NCBI GenBank assembly: GCA_964247055.1
Contig: OZ176053.1
Span: 9,982,001-10,046,000, forward strand
From: Paragordius varius
Lineage: Eukaryota; Nematomorpha
Direction: 5' to 3'
DNA length: 64,000 nt
In this document: piece after piece, positions 1 through 12,600 of the stretch
How positions within the stretch are numbered: the first letter of the stretch is position 1
How the letters are laid out: each line of letters opens with the position of its first letter
Notes under the pieces: generated by a model
The model's database searches: none
What the model was told of the DNA's origin: nothing
The model's input: only the letters and a program-made list of their open reading frames with translations
Program-made: the position numbers and the translations under genes

Positions 1-399
1 GATAATAATTTATATTATAAATTAACTGAAACTGAAAGAGGTTGGCCAAGGATTTTGAGATCTAAGAAATTTTTGTCGAAATATATCAAAACTTTATTTG
101 CTATTTTTTCTTTTACGATTTATTTTATTTTACCAATCAGTTATGGTATATAGTACTAAAAATTATTTAAGTTAATGTTATACAAGCAATAACATTTTTT
201 GATGTTATAGGGGATAATAATTTGTTTTACCTAAGTTAAATAATAAGTTTAAAAATTAATAATATTTTACCATAAAATGCTGCTTTTAACCATATTTAAA
301 ACGGCTCTTATGTTGTGAATTAGCATTTGATTTAGATAATAATCATCATTCATTTTTTATTATGTAGTCATATATTTTAAATTAACATTGATGATTTAG

Positions 400-3300
400 T
401 GGTAAACATGGAATTGATGTTATCTTTGATGCTTAACGTGGTATTTCCTTCAATGTTCTATGATTTGCCTGAAAAGACCAAATACGTAGATTCGGAACTT
501 CAAAATAATGGCCTATTTGCATTTAAGGCATTGAGTGATTTTCTTGATCTCACTAAAAGTTAGTTTATAATTTTTATTTAAAATTATTTAAACAAAAATA
601 TTAATTTATTTTTTATCAGATTTCAATGAAACATGCCAAATTGTTTTTGTCGAATCTATTGTCCTAATATTGCAACATTATATGCCCAATTTGAACGGAG
701 AGGGTGCTTTCAAACTTTATGCATGGTATGTATTTTTTAAATAACTTTTACATCTGTATTGATTAGGATAATATCATTAGTTTTAAACATATTTACTTAA
801 ATATGAAATGAATAAACAGCTTAATGCTGTTTATATATATATATATATATATCTGAGCATCATATTTAAACCCCAAGTTTTTGAAGGAATACATTTATTG
901 ATTTTTGTCTTTTGGGAAAAAATATCGAGAAACAAGATATGAGAACAAATTTTTGTTTTTCATATAATTATATATATGTTTTTCTGTCCTAATACTTGGA
1001 AACTGTTATACATGATATATTTATCCCTTCAAATATTTATATATTTTTATAATATTCTCTAATATTGTAGTTTAACTTGTCTTAAAATACTTTGCTTGCT
1101 TCCGATTAAATGGCTTCAATCTAGTTATGGACAGAATGTCGTCGGTGTAATAAACGAAAAAACCACATTGGAGAAAGTGTTAAATGATTTGGATAGGTTT
1201 TGTGAGCCAGATAACTCCTACCCCCCAGAAATAAGAAGCCAGGCTCTTTTAACTTTTATACAGTATGATTATTTGTGAAACATAAACATAAATACATTTA
1301 CAATCTACAAATATATGATTTATTTTAAATATTATAATCCATTAGATTATTAATGAAGCTTTCAGCGGATATCGATAATTCAAAAGTGCTTAAAAATGGT
1401 ATTAAAAATTTTTTTTATTCGTAAAACATAAGTGTAATACATTTATATTGAATTTTTTTATTTTTTTGAACGTCGAATATTTTAAACATTATTCAACAAA
1501 TAAAATTAAATCTCTTTAATTTGGTATAGTTTTTAAATTTACCACATTTTATCAGAATATTTCTATATTTAATGTTGATTTAACATTTCACAACAGAATG
1601 GAAAAGTAAGTTCACGGATAAATTGATAAAATGTTTTACGGATCATACATTGGATAGCGTTAAGGGTGACATATCTGCTATTGTAAGGCTTGGATCGTTT
1701 CCTGCATTTTATATTGCTTTAAACACTCCAAATTTTTTGGACAATTCAGATTTGGTACAGGTAATTTAATTGAAAGTATAATTATTTTTATTTATTGAAA
1801 AATTTGATATTCACCATATTTATATTGCCCATAAAATTTTACAAATAATTATTTGCATGTCAGAATCTAATATTATCGTTTAATTGTGTGTGTGTGTTAT
1901 AAGCTAGTCATGTAGTGACTCTTGGCTTTCTCATATAGTGTTCTCCATTTTTGACGATCCTGTGATTCTCTCAACAATTCAGGAAAAGTTCGGTTTGTTA
2001 TTAATTTAAGCATGTCTATCCACCGCTTTTTGGGTCGGCCCCTTCTGCGGGTGCCATCTACCAACCCATAGAGTGTGTTTTCTAGCGAGTCGGATAGCAG
2101 GATATGACCCAGATATTTTAGCTGTTTGAAGATTATTAAATCGTAAAGTAAAAATTCGGGTTTGATGAGGTTGAGGATATAAGAATTGGAGATGTGGGCT
2201 TTCCAGGAGATTTTCAATATTTTCCGAAAGCACCACATTTGAAAAGAGTTTATGCGGGCTTTGTCAATGGATTTGCATATCCATGATTCGGACCCATAAA
2301 TTGCCACGGGGTATATCATCGCCTTCAGGATGGCAAGTTTGGTTGGAAATCTTATGACCGACGAGTTCCAAATTTTGGACAGTTTACCCATAGTAGCACG
2401 TCCTAATGCTATCTGTGCTCGGATGTCGGGATCCGAGCTACCGTCGGATGTAATTATGGAGCCTAAATATTTACAGTGATCAGTTAGTTCGATGGTGGAG
2501 TTATTGATTGTAAATGATAGTTGTGGAGCGTTTAGTATCATTATTTTAGATTTAGCTGGTTCAGCTTAAGACCTATAAACTTGCTTCGATGGTGAGATTA
2601 TTTAAAAGATAGGTCATGTCCGTGAGGGATTCCGACAAGAGGATGGTGTCGTTGGCGTACCGGAGATTGCAAATAGTAAGACCACCGATCCGTGCCCCAA
2701 TATGTTAGGGAAAGTTACAATTGTATATTAATGTTTTGTATAAGTTAAATAGGAGGGGAGAAAGGACACATCCTTGTCTCACACCTTTGAGGATAGGAAA
2801 CCAGTCGGTGGGACCGAATTGGGTTTTAATCGCAGCTGTATGTCTACAATACAGCGATTGAAGCAAGAATATTATGTGCGGGGAAACTCCGGAGGATCGT
2901 AATATGTTACATAGACAGTCGTGGTTGACTGTATCAAATGCCATACTGAAGTCTTAAAAGCAGCAGTATAAACTTTTCCCAAATTCATTGTATCTTCGAA
3001 TTATTGTATTAAGATTAATATGTGATTAGCAGTGTTTCTCTTTGCTCTAAAGCCAGCCTGCACCTCAGATATTTCAAAGTCCAGTGAGGATGAGATTCTT
3101 TTTAGTATAATCTTGAGAAAAAGTTTGGATAGTTTATTAGTGATAGCGATCATTCTATAGTTCTGACAGAGATGGGAGTTTTCCTTTTAAAAAAAGGGTA
3201 GGAGAAAAGATTTAATTCAATCATCCGGCCAAATATAGGTTTGAAAAACTTTTTGTAAAAGATCAGTTAAGAAGTAGAGAGGGAACGTGTGTAGAATTTT

Positions 3301-4738
3301 TATTGGAATATCATTGTAACCTAAGGAGTTGGAGGATGAAAATTGTTTTAAGGCGTATTGAACTTCATCAGGAAAATTGGGGGATCAAGTTCAGAAGCTT
3401 TAAGGAATGTGCCGATGGATGAATGTGGACTAGAGTCGACATGATAAAGAGAAGTACCGAATTCTTCCCAGCGTTTGATTTCATTTTTATTTGTTAATAT
3501 TACATTATCCATGTTGCTTATGTTCCCCAAATTTTTGGAGTTGTGAGGGACAAGTTAATGTATTTTTGGTATATGTTCTGGCCTGTGGCGTGAGCCAGTT
3601 TTAATTCTTTGCAAATAGTTAGGTAGTGTAAATTGATATCAATCTTGAATTTTATCTTGAATTGAGTATTTAATGTGCGGTAGTCAGTATTGTTGTTGCT
3701 TATTTTAGCCAATCTGCGTTTATTGGCCTAGACAATAGAATCATTTGAGAGGCACGGATTGTTAAAATGTCCACGTTGAAGTGGGAAGTGCTTGGGTATA
3801 AGTTTGTTGATTGCAGTCAAGGTCTGATGCCAGTGGTTGTTCAGTTCAGCAATACTTTTTTTGATATTCCCCTCAGAAGAAGATATATGTGGGTTTCTCT
3901 AAAAAATATCCGTTCACAAATTGATTTTATCCTCATCCAACAAAAATGGCTCAAATTTATTATGGGGGCTAAGACTTTCCCAGGAATCGTAATAGGCTTC
4001 GATCATCAACTTCTAGCTATTAAACTTAAATTTAAGTTAGGAACTAAATTACCACAAAATCGCTTCGACATTTCCAATGTTACAAGTGAATTTATATTCA
4101 AACTGAATACTTTTCTAAGTAATATCAATACTAATAATCTGAACGTGAACAACCACTGGCATCAGACCTTGACTGCAATCGTTTAATTAGAAAATTTAAA
4201 TTTTGATATCTACGATTTTTTGTTGAATTTTTTTATCATTTATTCTAAAATATTGAAATTTATTTTTGCATACCATTTTTAAAATCTATATAGAAAAATT
4301 TACTATTTATTAAGATATTGCCATTAGCCGTCAGCTTAAGTTTGAACTATGTTGATCCGTTCCGAATCTCAGTTTGTGAATGGTTACAAAATTATATTAT
4401 CCCCAATCTCCTGACACGAAAAGATTTAGACTCAAATCTTAATATAGAAATGTTGTCTAGAATTTTCTGGTAAATTTTGTTCTTAACCCTATTAAATAAT
4501 AAATTTTTTTTTAATTTTTTCATTTAGTTCAATTCAATATAATATATTTTTTATTGCCATTATTCCAAAACTTTTTTAGTCAGTCAGATGAAAATCATGA
4601 TAAAGATTGGTCATTGATACGTAATTGTTATCCAATGCTACTGGGTTTATTGGATATATTTTTATATAGTCAAGCTGTTCTCAGTGAATTAATGTTAAGC
4701 CTTGGTTACGTGTCAAACAATGTTAATGAACCTTCTAG

Positions 4739-4783
<45 letters not shown>

Positions 4784-6797
4784 GATTGTAAAAATAGCAT
4801 ATTTTGATATACTCTTATTGATAGTTCGCATTTAGTATTGAACCGTGTTTGTTTAAAAATATATAAAATATTAAAAAGGTTTTCCAACATATTTTATCTC
4901 TATTTTACACATATTTCATCGATTGGTCGTAAGCAATCATTTAAGTCAGAAATACCAATGATTTCTGTAATCGTATTAAAGAAATGTTAATTTTGTCAAT
5001 CAAATTTGATTTAATAGTGTTATCATGTTAAAAAAGATATAAAAAATTTTGTAAATTGAATTTAAATATAAATACATACCATTTATTACGTGTAATGATG
5101 TCTAGAATTGACTGTTTATTTAAATATATCGGTCACTAATGCATTCTAGACCGATCAACAACTGTAAACTTTTTATATCAAAATAATATTTTATCTTTTT
5201 AAGGTCAATGCTCACAGGATTATTTATCAAGTAGTGACCAAAAAATTTACAATTTTTCTGAATCGCTTTTGCTCGTTTATCAAAACTTTATAAAAAGCAA
5301 TCCACAAACATTGAAGGCATTTCCATTATCATTTTGCGTTTCGTTGTTACGAGGAACTGATGGATTTTTAAATTTAAACAGCATTTGCTTTGATGAAAAA
5401 TATCAAAGGTACGTTTTACATACACTAACTAAATAAAATGCTAAATTATTTTTAAGTTTAAGTTTTTTATTATGGCTAGATTTTTCGCTCAGTTGTTGGA
5501 CAATGTGCTACATTTGTTAAATCAAACCCCAAAAATGAATTTCGAAAAATTATCAGTTGGACTAAAAGTATTGGGGACTTGCTTGTTTGTTGAAATGGAC
5601 ACCTCGTCGAATATCGTTATCCAAAAAGCATTTACGGATTATCAAAGGAAAATTTTGTTGATTGTTATGGAAAAATATTTAATCCACAGATTATCACGGG
5701 TACATACCATTAATTATTTTAATATATAATTTTTTTAACTCTTGTTAAAATGCTTAATAGCGTTTTTTATAAATATATGTTTTCACCCTACTGTTAAATT
5801 AATATAAAAATGAAATATGCTGTGTTGTTATCAAAAATTTTTATAAAAAATACTATGAAAATGCCCTACAATATAATTTAATAATCTAATTTATGTTCAA
5901 TTTTTTAGGTTATTACATAATTACCTTTAAGAGATTTGGCTCTTTATCCATATTTAAAAAAGATAATATTGGCAAAGTAGCATCATAATTCTGATATAAA
6001 TCTTTTGCCAACAATTGGTTTTTTGCATTAGGCTTTTTTTTGAAATTATTAAGGTACGGTAAATGTATAAATAAGTTAAATTAAACTTAAATGCACCTAA
6101 TTAAAATTTACTCGTATGGTTTAAAGAAATTGATTTTATTTTTTTTGATTGGATTTGGAAACTTTATTGTATATAGGTATAACATAACTTATTATATTAT
6201 GTGATCAAAAACCTTTATATATTGTTTTGTTATATATATATATAATATACCGTAAATTCCAAAATAAATATGTCGAAAATTGTATATCCAATAAGCCATT
6301 AATGATAGCGCAGTAATGTATTTAAGGGGGGTAAGTTAGATACATTGATCTTTGTTGTGTGTAATAAACCAATAACACTTAATTTTTTATTAAACATGCG
6401 AATCATTAAATTAATTATATATAAAATTTAACATACAGGTGAGAACAACTGCCTCTAATTTACTTTATCAGTTTTTTGTGATTGGAAATCCTGATGATGA
6501 TAAAAACAAAGAAATCTGTTCATTGCTAACCAATACTGACTGGTATACTTTTTATTTTGATATGTTACTTACCTTATTAAAGTATTAATTTAAGATAAAT
6601 TTTTGTGAAAACTTTGCATTATTTAAATTATGGCATATATATCTTTGTAATAATATTTGTGGTAAAATTAAGATTGTTAATGTGTAAATTTTCCTGTATT
6701 TTCAATATTAATTAGGGCTGAAGCTGATCCTACTATACTTCGTGCAAAACAAAAACAAATTTGTGATATCTATTCAATCGATTATGTTTTTCTTTAA
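400..6797 (+). CDS. TBCD: Tubulin-specific chaperone D (tubulin-folding cofactor D), 3' part of gene
   Basis: TBCD is a cytosolic HEAT-repeat protein that captures beta-tubulin and, with cofactors A, C and E and the GTPase ARL2, builds or dismantles the tubulin heterodimer. Exons joining in phase: 400-558, 620-725, 1071-1262, 1346-1398, 1597-1760, 4315-4469, 4580-4737, 5204-5408, 5480-5699, 6032-6053 (weak), 6439-6542, 6716-6797, about 540 codons. The identification rests on the C-terminal part. The segment around RTTASNLLYQFF is the HEAT repeat near the family C-terminus. The last exons give TDWAEADPTILRAKQKQICD, matching the conserved TxWxADLxxxRxxRxxLCD ending. The exon at 5204 has SNPQTLKAFPLSFC, as in the C-terminal cofactor D domain. 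The first exon starts in mid-codon, so the gene's 5' part lies outside the window. The link between 5699 and 6032 does not close in phase, so a small exon is probably missing. An intron of 2.5 kb (1761-4314) hosts a LINE. Confidence 0.85.
1886..4177 (-). mobile_element. RTE-like LINE with inverted 5' end, inserted in TBCD intron
   Basis: A decayed non-LTR retrotransposon. On the minus strand the reverse transcriptase region has AFDTVNHDCL and KGVRQGCVLSPLLFNLY (about 2750-2944). The catalytic box lies near 2655-2680 and reads YAND where YADD is expected. The C-terminal domain (1897-2541) has YLGSIITSDGSSDPDIRAQI and GRPKKRWIDML. The 3' end on this strand is a short (AC)n tail at about 1886-1896, as RTE elements often have. 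From roughly 3850 to 4177 the endonuclease end (RSQIDFILIQQKW and GFDHQLLAIKLKFKL) lies on the plus strand, inverted against the rest. An 11-bp direct repeat ATCGTTTAATT flanks the whole unit at 1875-1885 and 4178-4188, which marks a single insertion. Clade assignment is from the endonuclease/RT style and is moderate. Several frame breaks; not active. Confidence 0.85.
4739..4779. repeat. (AT)n microsatellite
   Basis: Uninterrupted TA/AT dinucleotide run starting two bases after the splice donor of the TBCD exon ending at 4737. Shorter (AT)n runs lie at about 831-851, 26181-26202, 26815-26837 and 56093-56114, all in introns or intergenic DNA. Confidence 0.95.
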
Positions 6798-7298
6798 ACA
6801 AAAACCAAAAAAAATACGAGATTCCCGATAATTTACATGCTTAATTTTAATTTGATGAAATATATAATTGTATTGTTAACATTTATAAATTATTCTAATT
6901 GTATCTTCCCTTATTTCCTCTCCTATTATTGTGTTGGAAAACCTGGCATACGGTTCTAATCTATTTTCTTTAGATTTTTGATATTTTCGTATTTTATTTT
7001 GTTACTATATAATCTTTCTAGTTTAATCATTATTATTATTATTATGCAATCATTCTTAATAAATAATTTATTATCTCTCATAAAATAAAATAATTGGATT
7101 AAGCTTCCAAATATCCTATTTTTCACCCTTTTTGTGTTAATAGATGAAATTAAATTTTAACAAATAAATCCAAACCTAAAAATAAAATGTGAGAACAAAT
7201 TAATTAGGTATTGTTGGTGTCAATCTTTAGACAAAGCGCTATTATATTGTCTTGTATGCTAGCTAATTCGTTATAATTAAATTGATTATTATTTATAT

Positions 7299-8618
7299 AT
7301 GTCTTCTATTGCTGTGCATTCATTCCATTCAAAATACGATTATATCCTACGCTGTTTGGGAATAACTTTATTAGCTATCCTTACTTATAAAATGGTAAAT
7401 TTTTTGACCGAAAATGAAATAACCTCGATTCGTGAAGCGGGTATATGCACTCCTCAGCCAAAACCTTGGAATTTCGCTACTTTCCTTCAAATCGTAGCCA
7501 TGCCCATTTTATTGATCATAGGATTTTTTGGCAACACTATCGCTCTTATTTTGCTCAGTCAAATCAAACATTCAAACTTAAATTACTATTACTTGAAGTG
7601 GATAAGTTTTCTTAACCTAATGACCATCGCATTTTACTGGTGTACCACGGCTTACAACATAAATGCATTCACAGACCAAGATCCTTATTTTCGGAACCGA
7701 GCTTATGTGCATTTTACGGCACATTACACCCTAATTTTCACAAATGGATTTTTCACTGCCTCCATATTCATACTTTGTCTGTTATTGCTGGAACGATTGA
7801 TAGCCCTAAAGTATATAACTTTGTATCAACGATTCGAATCGTCACGAATTATGCGTTTTTTGCCCTATCCCATTCTCCTTTTGACAAACGTTATATGTTT
7901 TTCCAGCTTTTGGTGGTATGATATGGGCGCTTGTTATTACGATGAAGCAATGTTTCAATCAAAGCTACGGACGTCGGATTTGAAACTCAATAACATTACG
8001 CATTGGTTGTCGTCTACTAATAATAATGCAACAAAGAACAGATCCCAGGATTTGCGTTATTACAAATTCCCTGCCCTAAAGAAACAATGGATAGTATCGT
8101 ACGATACTTTTCGACAAATTTTATTATCCATAGTACCTGGAATCATAATTTTGTACATCGGAAGTAGGATAACGTCACAATTGAGACAATTCTTTGTTGC
8201 TAGAGCTAAGATCCGTAATGAAATACAAGTTCCGAGTGGGCATAAAGATGCTTACATTGTGGCCAAAGCTAATCGAGAATGGAAGGCAAATTATTTACGG
8301 AACATTTCAGCCATTTTATATTTTATACAGTATTGCATATTTAACATACCCAACATGTTGGTAATTATATTTCAACAACAAATTAACATTGCAAATGCTA
8401 AGAAACCCACTTGGCTGTCAAGGAATTCAACCGAAATTGCAAATGTGCTAGAGGCAGCTTTCTTTTGTTTAGGTTTTCTAACTTACCTCGTTTTTGATCG
8501 AAACGTTAAGGTTGCGGGCCGAAGAATGATAAATAAAGTTTGTGGAAAAACGATATTTACTGAACAAAGTACTGTAATGACGCTGGATCCTAGTGCAGTA
8601 ACGAGCCCAGCTCCATGA
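7299..8618 (+). CDS. Rhodopsin-like (class A) orphan G-protein-coupled receptor, intronless
   Basis: Single exon of 439 codons. Seven hydrophobic spans are visible at about residues 61-84, 95-117, 138-163, 182-201, 268-288, 333-357 and 378-398. A further hydrophobic stretch lies near the N-terminus (about 14-36). TM1 carries the class A Asn in GFFGNTIALILL. The TM3 end has LERLIAL where DRY is usual, and TM7 ends LTYLVFDRN in place of NPxxY, so both activation motifs are degenerate. The second extracellular loop is long (about 65 residues) with three N-glycosylation sequons (NIT, NAT, NRS) and a Cys (GACYY) for the usual disulphide, though the TM3 partner Cys is not evident. It would sit in the plasma membrane and signal through G proteins. 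The ligand cannot be read; the layout resembles peptide receptors of the lineage-specific orphan groups seen in flatworms. The start chosen is the first ATG of the ORF. Confidence 0.85.
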   Translation: MSSIAVHSFHSKYDYILRCLGITLLAILTYKMVNFLTENEITSIREAGICTPQPKPWNFATFLQIVAMPILLIIGFFGNTIALILLSQIKHSNLNYYYLKWISFLNLMTIAFYWCTTAYNINAFTDQDPYFRNRAYVHFTAHYTLIFTNGFFTASIFILCLLLLERLIALKYITLYQRFESSRIMRFLPYPILLLTNVICFSSFWWYDMGACYYDEAMFQSKLRTSDLKLNNITHWLSSTNNNATKNRSQDLRYYKFPALKKQWIVSYDTFRQILLSIVPGIIILYIGSRITSQLRQFFVARAKIRNEIQVPSGHKDAYIVAKANREWKANYLRNISAILYFIQYCIFNIPNMLVIIFQQQINIANAKKPTWLSRNSTEIANVLEAAFFCLGFLTYLVFDRNVKVAGRRMINKVCGKTIFTEQSTVMTLDPSAVTSPAP

Positions 8619-8634
8619 TTTAGCAAAATATAGT

Positions 8635-8640
8635 AATAAA
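8635..8640 (+). promoter_or_regulatory. Polyadenylation signal of the GPCR gene
   Basis: AATAAA 17 bases after the receptor stop codon. The position is close for a 3' UTR but plausible in a compact transcript. Confidence 0.4.
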
Positions 8641-9615
8641 TCTATGTCATGATGTTATCAGTAAACGCGCTTTGGAAAATATGGACACAAAAATATTCCA
8701 TTTTGATTTTTTTAACATCTATGCATATGAATACACTTTCCACCATATAAATGATAACCTAGTTTTTTAAATTTGAAAAATAATTTACAACAAATGTGTT
8801 ATTTCAATCGTTTTGACTGGGGTATAATGAATTAAATTTACATTATCCATTGACCTTTTTTACTACAACTTAACTAATTTTTTAAACCATTATATATTAG
8901 TGATCTGTCTAATTGAAGCGGGGCGTATTTTGTTTTGGCAGTAATACTTCCATGTATTTGGATTGAAAAAAGTGTGGCATGGTCAATTTAAGATATACTG
9001 AAAACATCCGGTTCGCTTAAATGGTGCTTTTGTTCGAGAAATTTTGAACAAACTTTTGTGAACAACACAATAATTTTTATCTAAATTTATATTACAATGT
9101 TATAGGATATTTATTTAATAGTATCAAATCACGCAAATATAAGCCACACTATAAGATTTACCATGATTTATTGTTACATTAACAAACTTAAATATAAATT
9201 AAATTATTTATAGATAATAATAATAATATTTAATGTTGAAAATATATCAAGCTATGCAATTCGTTTATTAATGTACAATATTAAATATGAATATAAATAA
9301 AATTTAGAATTATTCAATTCAGAAGGTCATTTACTATTTCAATGAGCTGTCGTTTGTTTCATAGGGATCTTTGAATGACTAAAATTTAATATTTATACCC
9401 TTTTGCAAATATATATGAATCTTGGCGCGAAATAAATTTTTCAGATCAAAAAATATAACAAATTATACATTTTAAATTAAATATAATTTTGTTATATTAA
9501 ACAGCTTTACAAATAATAATTTAGTTATCATATTTATAAACGCTTAATTTACCGATAATAATGATTGAAAATGTCACCTGATACGTATAAAGTTTAGTTA
9601 ATAGGTAATAATTAC
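8641..9615. other. Intergenic AT-rich stretch, possible 3' end of the ADAMTS gene
   Basis: Convergent gap between the + strand GPCR and the - strand ADAMTS gene. Mostly AT-rich sequence with no recognisable element. On the minus strand a ttttag acceptor at about 9372 opens a short ORF, SFKDPYETNDSSLK, that stops at 9334-9336. An AATAAA lies downstream at about 9263. This may be the last ADAMTS exon, but no family match supports it. Confidence 0.4.
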
Positions 9616-12600
9616 GATAGTCTGGCAAACTCCTTTGATGCAATACATAGGAGGATTAGCATTACACAAAGTTCCTGTGGGTAATATACTCTTAATTATT
9701 GAGGATTTTTCTCCTGTATCATTTACTGCGTATTCACAATATAGACGACATGATTCTGTAGGATCTAACACAAAAATTATATTTAATGTTAAAATTTTGC
9801 AAAACTACAAAAAGATGTCGTTATCAATCCTGAAATAAAGGGTTAAGTGTCGTTAATAACACGGTTCATGTTTTAAATCGCCCCCAACCTTGCTAATCAA
9901 ACCGTGAAAATCTGAGAATGTAGATATTTTTAAAGACAAAAATTTTCAAATACTGATGAATTTAACCAAACACTAATTTTTAATGGACCAAATAATTCGC
10001 AACCTGAAAGTACATAAAACATCATTTGAACTAAAGATGGCTATCTGGCCATATAAAAAAGGATATCGGTATCAAAAAAAATATTCATACTCAAATAGTC
10101 CATAAATGCAAAGATAATTATTTACAAGAAATAAAAAATTATACTTTTTTCATTAAAAGCCAACTGGAATCCGGTTCCACTCAATTTAACAACGTTTTGA
10201 AACATGCTATTTTTTTGACACTTTTCCCCTATATAATTGGTCATTGGTGTAATGGAATTAGTGCAATTCTATAATGGTTATAAGTTATAAAATATAATTA
10301 TATTTAAATTTATTTATGATACCAAGATATGACAGTAAATGGGTTATATAGATTATATGCTATATTTGTATTTGTCATAGAATAAAATCTTAACAATTTC
10401 TCCATATCAATGAATTATTGTGTATGTTATTTAAAGTAACTCTTTTATATTTCGTGCATTCAAAAAGTTGGTTTTTATAAAATTTTTGTTAAATATTGGA
10501 TGAATTTTAAGCGTGTAGCAAGAGAAAAGGATCTGATGTGAAAAATATGGCTTTCTAAAAATAGAAAGATGAAATATTACTTAAATTTTCAAAATGAAAT
10601 TTTAAACCAGATACGTAAAGATCTAAAATCATTTGATATAAAATAACACTGTTTTGATTAAACATATTTTCATTATTTATTAATTAACCATAAAATAAGT
10701 TTTCTTATTTAATACAAGAATGAGTCATTGCATAAATTAGAATTTGCCCATGGCAAAAAGCCGAATTAAGCGCAGCTTCTATACTGCCACCTATTATAAT
10801 ATTTATAAGGATTTTAAATTTTCTTGGGTTATAAAAGCGGTATCTCAAAATCTTTACATATTCAACTTTTGCATTAGACATTTAAGTTATTTCACTTTAG
10901 CCATTTGACCGACTTGAGCCGGCACAATCGAAATGCCTGGTTAAATGCAAATTATAAAATAATTTGTTCTTAATATGTTATACCGTTTTGCATTGATTGT
11001 AATGTATGGCTAATCCAACACAATCCTTCTCCTGATTAAGCCTTAATAATATATGATGGTGTATAATAATTTATCCATCCAATAATTTTCATGATAATAA
11101 GGGGTTTTAAAACTAAATTATTCGAATAACATGTAATATATAAACATACTCATCACTTAAACAAGTGCGACGAAATTCTTCTACGCCGATACTTCCTTCT
11201 AAGCATAAAGAGGTACACGGCAATGAAAGATACCATGGAGTCCAACCCTTTTCCTGACGATAGTGCAGAGTTATATTGCTCGTGGAAGAGCAAATTCCTC
11301 CTTTACAGACCTATTTTGAGAAAATAATTTTTTAAATCTATTAATATTTAATACTGATAATAGATTTGAATTACTTTTTCTGGACCACATACAGTTCCCT
11401 CTAGTGCAGGGAACCGATAAAAACGAGATATTGTGTTTGTGCATTCAACAAATTGGCAAATAGTCTAACAAATACCATATTTAATATTTATACATTCAAG
11501 AATTAAATTTAATTTATAATGAACTCAAATTTAAAATATATGACCTCTAAATTTTGTCGTGTATCATGCATACTCCGTGGCCCATTAAAACTTTGACATT
11601 GTTCATTTATGTCATACAAAAGACCTGGTAAAATTCGATTAGAAAACACATTGTAATCGTCTACTTTACCATCGTTGGGGTTGTTAACATTAGTTCGTGA
11701 TTGCGGTGAATTTCGTGGAGCCCAACTGTGAAAAAGGCAGTTGTAATGGAGGCGCCTGTGTATAAGTTGAAATATAAGATAATTAAAAATCTGCAGAACT
11801 TCGTTTTCTTAATAAAATATTTTTTTATACCAAAATATTAATTATTAAATGGATATTCACAGATAATTATTGATATATCCAAATTTTGATTTAATATATA
11901 AATTATTTGAGGCCAACGCATACCTTAGATTCATTAGCATAATTCTGGCACTACATTCGGACCATGTGACTTGACCAAGACCTAAACTTTCTGCCATTAT
12001 ATATCTGGTTCGATCACATCCGTTTCGAATGCTATCATGATCCATGCCAAAACTAAAATGGAATAAAATTATGCATTATTTAGTTTCATTATTATTAATT
12101 AAAAACATACATTCTTTAAATATATTTAACATAATGGTTATTATAAAACTGTTTAACGTACAGCGTCCACTGACTTCTTTTATAAATACAATAATGTGTA
12201 ATATTTTAAATTTAAATATAAATATATCCGATAAATGCAAGATCCGCCTTACATGTTGAAATTATAAATCAACAAGCACATTTTTGTGACTGTCTCTATG
12301 TTAAAATTTAGGCCCATTGGTAAGGCCACCAAAATCTACCTGATCTTATAGGAATAAAAACTCTCAAAAATTAAATTTGACTAAAGAATAATTTTATTTA
12401 TATAGTTTTATTTATATTAAATGCATTTATATTTACTTATGTCCCATTTCATGTGTTATTGTGATGGCCGCTCCAAATCCATCCATCCCTTCATTGAGAC
12501 TAACTGATAGAATAGGATCACACACAAACTGTCCGAAAAATCCATAACCTATGGACATAAAACAATTTAAACAAATTACTAAAGTAAAATTCATTCGGTT

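Noticed and set aside
1-399. A further TBCD exon at the window start
   Set aside because: A frame reading LTETERGWPRILRSKKF is open near base 25-75 but has no clear splice sites and no family match I can defend.
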